A stretch of 64,000 nt of DNA from assembly GCF_004216755.1 (NCBI RefSeq), contig NZ_SGWZ01000004.1:148158-212157 (forward strand), written 5' to 3'. Of this stretch, positions 60,193 through 64,000 are shown piece after piece; positions within the stretch are counted from its first letter, which is position 1; each line of letters begins with the position of its first letter. The stretch is from Kerstersia gyiorum. GTDB lineage: Bacteria; Pseudomonadota; Gammaproteobacteria; Burkholderiales; Burkholderiaceae_B. The position numbers and the translations under genes are program-made. The notes under the pieces are model-generated. The model was given only the letters and a program-made list of their open reading frames with translations. It searched no databases and was not told the DNA's origin.

Positions 60193-61218
60193 ATGGCCAG
60201 GCGACGGCGCCAACCGGCATTGGCCAAGATAATTTCCAGGAATCTGGCGGCTTTTACTCGCCAGGTCGTGAAAAACGGCGAAAAGGCAGCGCGCCAGGCC
60301 TGGCAGCCGGTAACGGCGGGATTCAAGGCGCCCGGAGGTGCGGGTGACTGGATCTCGGGAATAGCGGTCGGCCCGGCGGGTATGCGCCGCTTCCAGCTAT
60401 ACCGGCCGCCAGGCGCGCACGCCGGTGAGCGGCTGCCCTTGATGGTCATGCTGCATGGTTGCGGACAGAATGCGCAGTCTTTTGCGGCCAGCACGAGAAT
60501 GAACCGGGTCGCGGCAAGGGAGCGCTTCCTGGTGCTGTACCCCGAGCAGGATCGCCTGTCGAATATGCAGGGTTGTTGGAACTGGTTCGATACCCGTACG
60601 GGGCGAGCCCAGGGAGAGGCGGCCCTGATCATGAGCGCGATAGACCAGGTTTGCTTGCTGCATGGCGCGGACAGCAGCCGCGTCGCGGTCGCCGGGCTGT
60701 CTGCCGGCGCCAGTATGGCGGCCCTACTGGCAGTGCGCTATCCCGCGCGTTTTGCTGCACTTGCGATGCATTCGGGCATTGCGCCGGGATGGGCGGATTC
60801 CAGCCGCTCGGCGGCACGCGCCATGCGTGGCCAGCTGGCCCCTGACGAAGCCCCGGACCTGACGCTCATGGATACCAGGGAGGCCTGGCCGCCCTTGCTG
60901 GTCATCCAGGGGAGCCTGGATGCGGTCGTATCGGGCAACAATGCGCAGGCAGCCGTCGGCCTGTGGACAGGCATGGCAGGCGCGCGTGCAGGCAGGCCGC
61001 GCGAGGTACAGCGTGGCAAGCGCCGGGCCATGACCCTGACGGATTACAAAAGTGCGGGAAGATTGGTGGCGACGCTGGCGCTGGTCCAGGGCCTGGGGCA
61101 TGCCTGGAGTGGCGGTGCTGCCGCACAGGCATTCAGCGACCCGGAAGGGCCGGATGCCGCCCGCTTGATATGGACCTTCTCGGCCCGTCGTTTTCGCGAC
61201 CGCCCGTCATCAGGCTGA
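60193..61218 (+). CDS. PHB-depolymerase-family esterase
   Basis: This 341-aa alpha/beta hydrolase has an oxyanion HGCGQNAQSFA segment at about residue 97, nucleophile Ser in the lipase box GLSAGAS (about residue 177), acidic QGSLDAVV (about 240), and His in GLGHAWSGG (about 303). The N-terminal ~30 residues are very basic with no secretion signal, so it may be intracellular. Family members hydrolyse polyhydroxybutyrate or aryl esters such as feruloyl esters. The start is directly behind GGAGG. Confidence 0.85.
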   Translation: MARRRRQPALAKIISRNLAAFTRQVVKNGEKAARQAWQPVTAGFKAPGGAGDWISGIAVGPAGMRRFQLYRPPGAHAGERLPLMVMLHGCGQNAQSFAASTRMNRVAARERFLVLYPEQDRLSNMQGCWNWFDTRTGRAQGEAALIMSAIDQVCLLHGADSSRVAVAGLSAGASMAALLAVRYPARFAALAMHSGIAPGWADSSRSAARAMRGQLAPDEAPDLTLMDTREAWPPLLVIQGSLDAVVSGNNAQAAVGLWTGMAGARAGRPREVQRGKRRAMTLTDYKSAGRLVATLALVQGLGHAWSGGAAAQAFSDPEGPDAARLIWTFSARRFRDRPSSG

Positions 61219-61307
61219 GGCAGGCGCCGTGCGGCGCCTGCCTCGCAGGGCGCAAACCGGCCGCCACCTGGACGCACCGGGAGGTGGGCCAGGTGGCAGG
61301 GGCGGGA

Positions 61308-62513
61308 TCAGCCCTTGATGACGGCAGCGATGGCGTTGGCCACGGCGTCGATGTTGCCGCTGTTCAGGGCGGCAACGCAGATGCGGCCGCTACCCACGGC
61401 GTAGATGCCGTGGTCCACGCGCAGCTTTTCGACCTGGTCGGCCGTCAGGCCGGAATAGGAGAACATGCCGCGTTGTGCCTTGACGAAGCTGAAGTCACCG
61501 GGCACGCCGGCCGCAGCCAGCTTTTCCACGAGCTGGGCGCGCATGGCACGGATGCGGTCACGCATGCCGGTCAGTTCCTGTTCCCACTCAGCAAACAGTT
61601 TGGAGTCGCCCAGAACGGTAGCGACGACGCGGCCACCATGCGTGGGTGGGTTGGAGTAGTTGGTGCGGATGACGCGCTTGATCTGGCTCAGCACGGCCTT
61701 GGCTTCGTCGCTGTTGGCGGCAACCATGGTCAGCGCGCCGACGCGCTCGCCGTACAGCGAGAACGATTTCGAGAACGAAGAGCTGATGAACAGCGTCAGG
61801 CCCTTGTCGGCAAACAGGCGAACGACTGCGCCATCTTGCTCCAGACCGTCGCCAAAGCCCTGGTAGGCGATGTCGAGGAAGGGAACCAGGTTCTTTTCCT
61901 TGACGATTTCGGCGATTTCGTCCCATTGCGCCAGCGAGGGGTCCACACCGGTCGGATTGTGGCAGCACGCGTGCAGCACGACGATGGTGCGGGCCGGCAG
62001 GGCGCGCAGGCTGGCCTTCATGCCTTCGAAGTCCAGGCCATGCGTGGCCGGATCATAGTAGCGGTAGGTCACGACAGGGAAGCCGGCGCGGGTGAACAGC
62101 GCGCGGTGGTTTTCCCAGCTGGGATCGCTGATGGCGACTTGCGCGTCAGGCAGCAATTCCTTCAGGAAATCGGCGCCGACCTTGAGGGCACCGGTGCCGC
62201 CCAGGGCTTGTACCGTGACCAGGCGGCCGGATGTCAGCAGCGGGGAATCTTGGCCAAACAGCAGCTTCTGTACACCGCTGTTGTAGTCGCTCAGGCCGTC
62301 GATGGGCAGGTAGCCGCGTGCGGCAGCCTTGGCGGTCAGCGCTTCCTCGGCTTGCTTGACGCAGTTGAGCAGGGGCAGGCGGCCCTTGTCGTCGTAATAC
62401 ACACCAACGCCAAGATTGGCCTTGTTGGGACGGGTGTCCGCTGCGAACTGTTCGTTCAGACCCAGGATTGGGTCGCGCGGTGCGACTTCGACGGATGCGA
62501 AAAGTGAACTCAT
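61308..62513 (-). CDS. tyrB: Aromatic amino acid aminotransferase
   Basis: This 401-aa class I PLP aminotransferase has the PLP lysine in SSSFSKSFSLYGERVG and the substrate and cofactor residues NPTG and YSNPPTHGG. The C-terminal Arg for the substrate carboxylate is in GSGRICVAALN. TyrB-type enzymes make tyrosine, phenylalanine and sometimes aspartate from the oxo acids. It is divergent from uvrB, with 82 bp between. Confidence 0.9.
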   Translation of the reverse strand: MSSLFASVEVAPRDPILGLNEQFAADTRPNKANLGVGVYYDDKGRLPLLNCVKQAEEALTAKAAARGYLPIDGLSDYNSGVQKLLFGQDSPLLTSGRLVTVQALGGTGALKVGADFLKELLPDAQVAISDPSWENHRALFTRAGFPVVTYRYYDPATHGLDFEGMKASLRALPARTIVVLHACCHNPTGVDPSLAQWDEIAEIVKEKNLVPFLDIAYQGFGDGLEQDGAVVRLFADKGLTLFISSSFSKSFSLYGERVGALTMVAANSDEAKAVLSQIKRVIRTNYSNPPTHGGRVVATVLGDSKLFAEWEQELTGMRDRIRAMRAQLVEKLAAAGVPGDFSFVKAQRGMFSYSGLTADQVEKLRVDHGIYAVGSGRICVAALNSGNIDAVANAIAAVIKG

Positions 62514-62595
62514 GATGGAAGGGAGAGTAGAGAAGATGGACGCAGTGATGCGTGACAGGGATAATGTAGAGCTTTCCCCGACTTAAAAGTCTAGC

Positions 62596-64000
62596 ATGAG
62601 CACAGCGGCCTCTTCCGATGATTTTTCAACGCGGCCCGATGGTGAGGGCAATGAAAGCAGCGGGATGACCCACGGCGGTGAGGGCGTGTTCCAGCGTTTT
62701 CCCGGTAGCCCGTTCCTGTTGCACCAGCCCTATCCGCCGGCCGGCGACCAGCCGAACGCCATCGAGGCGCTGGTCGAAGGCGCCAACGACGGCTTGATGC
62801 GCCAGACTTTGCTGGGTGTGACGGGCTCCGGCAAGACCTACACCATGGCCAATGTCATCGCCCGCCTGGGGCGGCCCGCATTGGTGTTAGCCCCCAACAA
62901 AACGCTGGCGGCCCAGCTGTATGCGGAAATGCGCGAGTTTTTCCCGCGCAATGCGGTCGAGTATTTCGTTTCCTATTACGATTACTACCAGCCCGAAGCC
63001 TATGTGCCGTCCCGGGATCTCTTCATCGAGAAAGACTCGGCGATCAACGAGCACATCGAGCAGATGCGCCTGTCGGCGACCAAAAGCCTGCTGGAGCGCC
63101 GTGATACGGTGATTGTTGGCACGGTGTCGTGTATCTACGGTATTGGTAATCCGGGCGATTACCATGCAATGGTGCTGATCCTGCGCACTGGCGATCGCAT
63201 TGGCCGCCGTGAAGTGCTGGAGCGCCTGGTGGCGATGCAGTACACGCGCAACGACGCCGAATTCACGCGGGGCGTGTTCCGTGTGCGTGGCGACACGATA
63301 GACATCTTTCCGGCGGAAAGCGCGGAGCTCGCCGTGCGCGTCAGCATGTTTGACGACGAAGTCGAAACGCTGGAACTGTTCGATCCGCTGACCGGGCGCG
63401 TGCGTCAGAAAATTCCGCGCTTTACAGTCTACCCTGGGTCGCATTACGTGACGCCGCGTGAAACGGTGTTGCGAGCCATAGAAACCATCAAGCAAGAACT
63501 GAAGGAACGCCTGGCGCTGTTTGTCGCGGACGGCAAGCTGGTCGAGGCGCAGCGGCTGGAGCAGCGCACCCGTTTCGACCTGGAAATGCTGCAGGAGCTG
63601 GGCTTTTGCAAAGGGATCGAAAACTACTCCAGGCATTTGTCCGGTGCAGCGCCCGGCGATCCCCCGCCGACGCTGATCGACTACCTGCCAGCAGATGCCC
63701 TGATGTTCATCGACGAAAGCCACGTCATGATGGGGCAGCTGGGCGGGATGTACCGGGGTGACCGTTCACGCAAGGAAACGCTGGTGACCTACGGTTTCCG
63801 GCTGCCTTCGGCGCTGGACAACCGCCCGTTGAAAATGGATGAGTTCGAGGCGCGCATGCGCCAGTGCGTCTTCGTTTCCGCCACGCCCGGCCCCTACGAG
63901 AACGGGTCGTCGGACAACGTGGTCGAGCAGGTGGTACGCCCCACCGGCCTGGTGGACCCGGTGGTCGAGGTGCGGCCGGCCATCACGCAGGTGGACGACC
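62596..64000 (+). CDS. uvrB: UvrABC excinuclease subunit B, 5' part
   Basis: The gene runs out of the window; 468 residues are visible of an expected ~680. It recognises and verifies DNA damage for nucleotide excision repair. After a ~35-residue polar extension come the DQPNAIEALVEG Q-motif region, Walker A GVTGSGKT, the beta-hairpin YYDYYQPEAYVP that probes DNA, and FIDESHVMMGQL (motif II). The start at 62596 has no strong ribosome site; an ATG further in (about residue 24, MTHGGEG) is an alternative. Confidence 0.95.
   Translation, partial: MSTAASSDDFSTRPDGEGNESSGMTHGGEGVFQRFPGSPFLLHQPYPPAGDQPNAIEALVEGANDGLMRQTLLGVTGSGKTYTMANVIARLGRPALVLAPNKTLAAQLYAEMREFFPRNAVEYFVSYYDYYQPEAYVPSRDLFIEKDSAINEHIEQMRLSATKSLLERRDTVIVGTVSCIYGIGNPGDYHAMVLILRTGDRIGRREVLERLVAMQYTRNDAEFTRGVFRVRGDTIDIFPAESAELAVRVSMFDDEVETLELFDPLTGRVRQKIPRFTVYPGSHYVTPRETVLRAIETIKQELKERLALFVADGKLVEAQRLEQRTRFDLEMLQELGFCKGIENYSRHLSGAAPGDPPPTLIDYLPADALMFIDESHVMMGQLGGMYRGDRSRKETLVTYGFRLPSALDNRPLKMDEFEARMRQCVFVSATPGPYENGSSDNVVEQVVRPTGLVDPVVEVRPAITQVDD

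Overview
This window looks like a chromosomal segment of a GC-rich betaproteobacterium of the Alcaligenaceae (Bordetella/Achromobacter relatives). The grounds are the ilvI-ilvH-ilvC / pssA / rpsO-pnp housekeeping order, tyrB next to uvrB, the style of the surface adhesins, and codon use. I cannot fix the genus. The sequence enters inside a trimeric autotransporter gene at the left and leaves inside uvrB at the right.

Layout. (1) 1-4.8 kb: the C-terminal part of a trimeric autotransporter adhesin, its TpgA-type SmpA/OmlA-OmpA lipoprotein partner, and a second lipoprotein with a SecD-head-like domain. (2) 4.8-5.5 kb: an MgtC/SapB membrane protein. (3) 5.7-15.7 kb: an aromatic catabolic cluster. 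A divergent LysR regulator (HcaR-like) faces a five-component Rieske dioxygenase/dehydrogenase set (hcaE, hcaF, hcaC, hcaB, hcaD), an MhpB extradiol dioxygenase, an MhpC hydrolase, and a DUF485 + ActP-like sodium/solute symporter pair. Together they could take up 3-phenylpropionate-like acids and carry them through ring cleavage and hydrolysis. (4) 15.9-22.9 kb: a mixed stretch with a TehB methyltransferase, a pre-peptidase-C-domain protein, a trimethylamine monooxygenase (Tmm), small membrane proteins, and an Xre/RES toxin-antitoxin pair with a conspicuous operator-like repeat. (5) 23-25.6 kb: tRNA-Ser(CGA) with a near-consensus promoter, an AT-rich stretch, and an AraC regulator.

(6) 25.6-45.7 kb is the most unusual part. 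A 1,710-residue protein has a BapA/LapF-type N-terminus, an uninterrupted run of about 464 Asp-Ala dipeptides, and two tandem Ig/VCBS-like modules. It is followed by a tightly packed gene row that starts with a complete type I secretion system (TolC-like, LapB-like ABC exporter, HlyD/LapC-like adaptor). Four further genes follow: a 1,733-aa protein with an alpha/alpha-toroid-like region, three ATP-grasp domains and an acylphosphatase domain; a secreted HExxH metalloprotease-like protein; a degenerate VanY-like domain fused to a MurF/cyanophycin-synthetase-type Mur ligase; and a membrane protein that resembles an ABC-exporter membrane domain without its ATPase. My inference is that this is a single system in which amide ligases either decorate the Asp side chains of the exported poly(Asp-Ala) protein or build a separate peptide polymer that works with it at the cell surface. 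I am not aware of a description of this combination.

(7) 45.7-64 kb is mostly housekeeping: a FUSC-family efflux protein, ilvIHC, pssA, a lipoprotein, rpsO, pnp, a PaaX-family regulator, an Xre-cupin regulator divergent from an EamA exporter with two tandem operator-like sites between them, a PHB-depolymerase-family esterase, an aromatic aminotransferase and uvrB.
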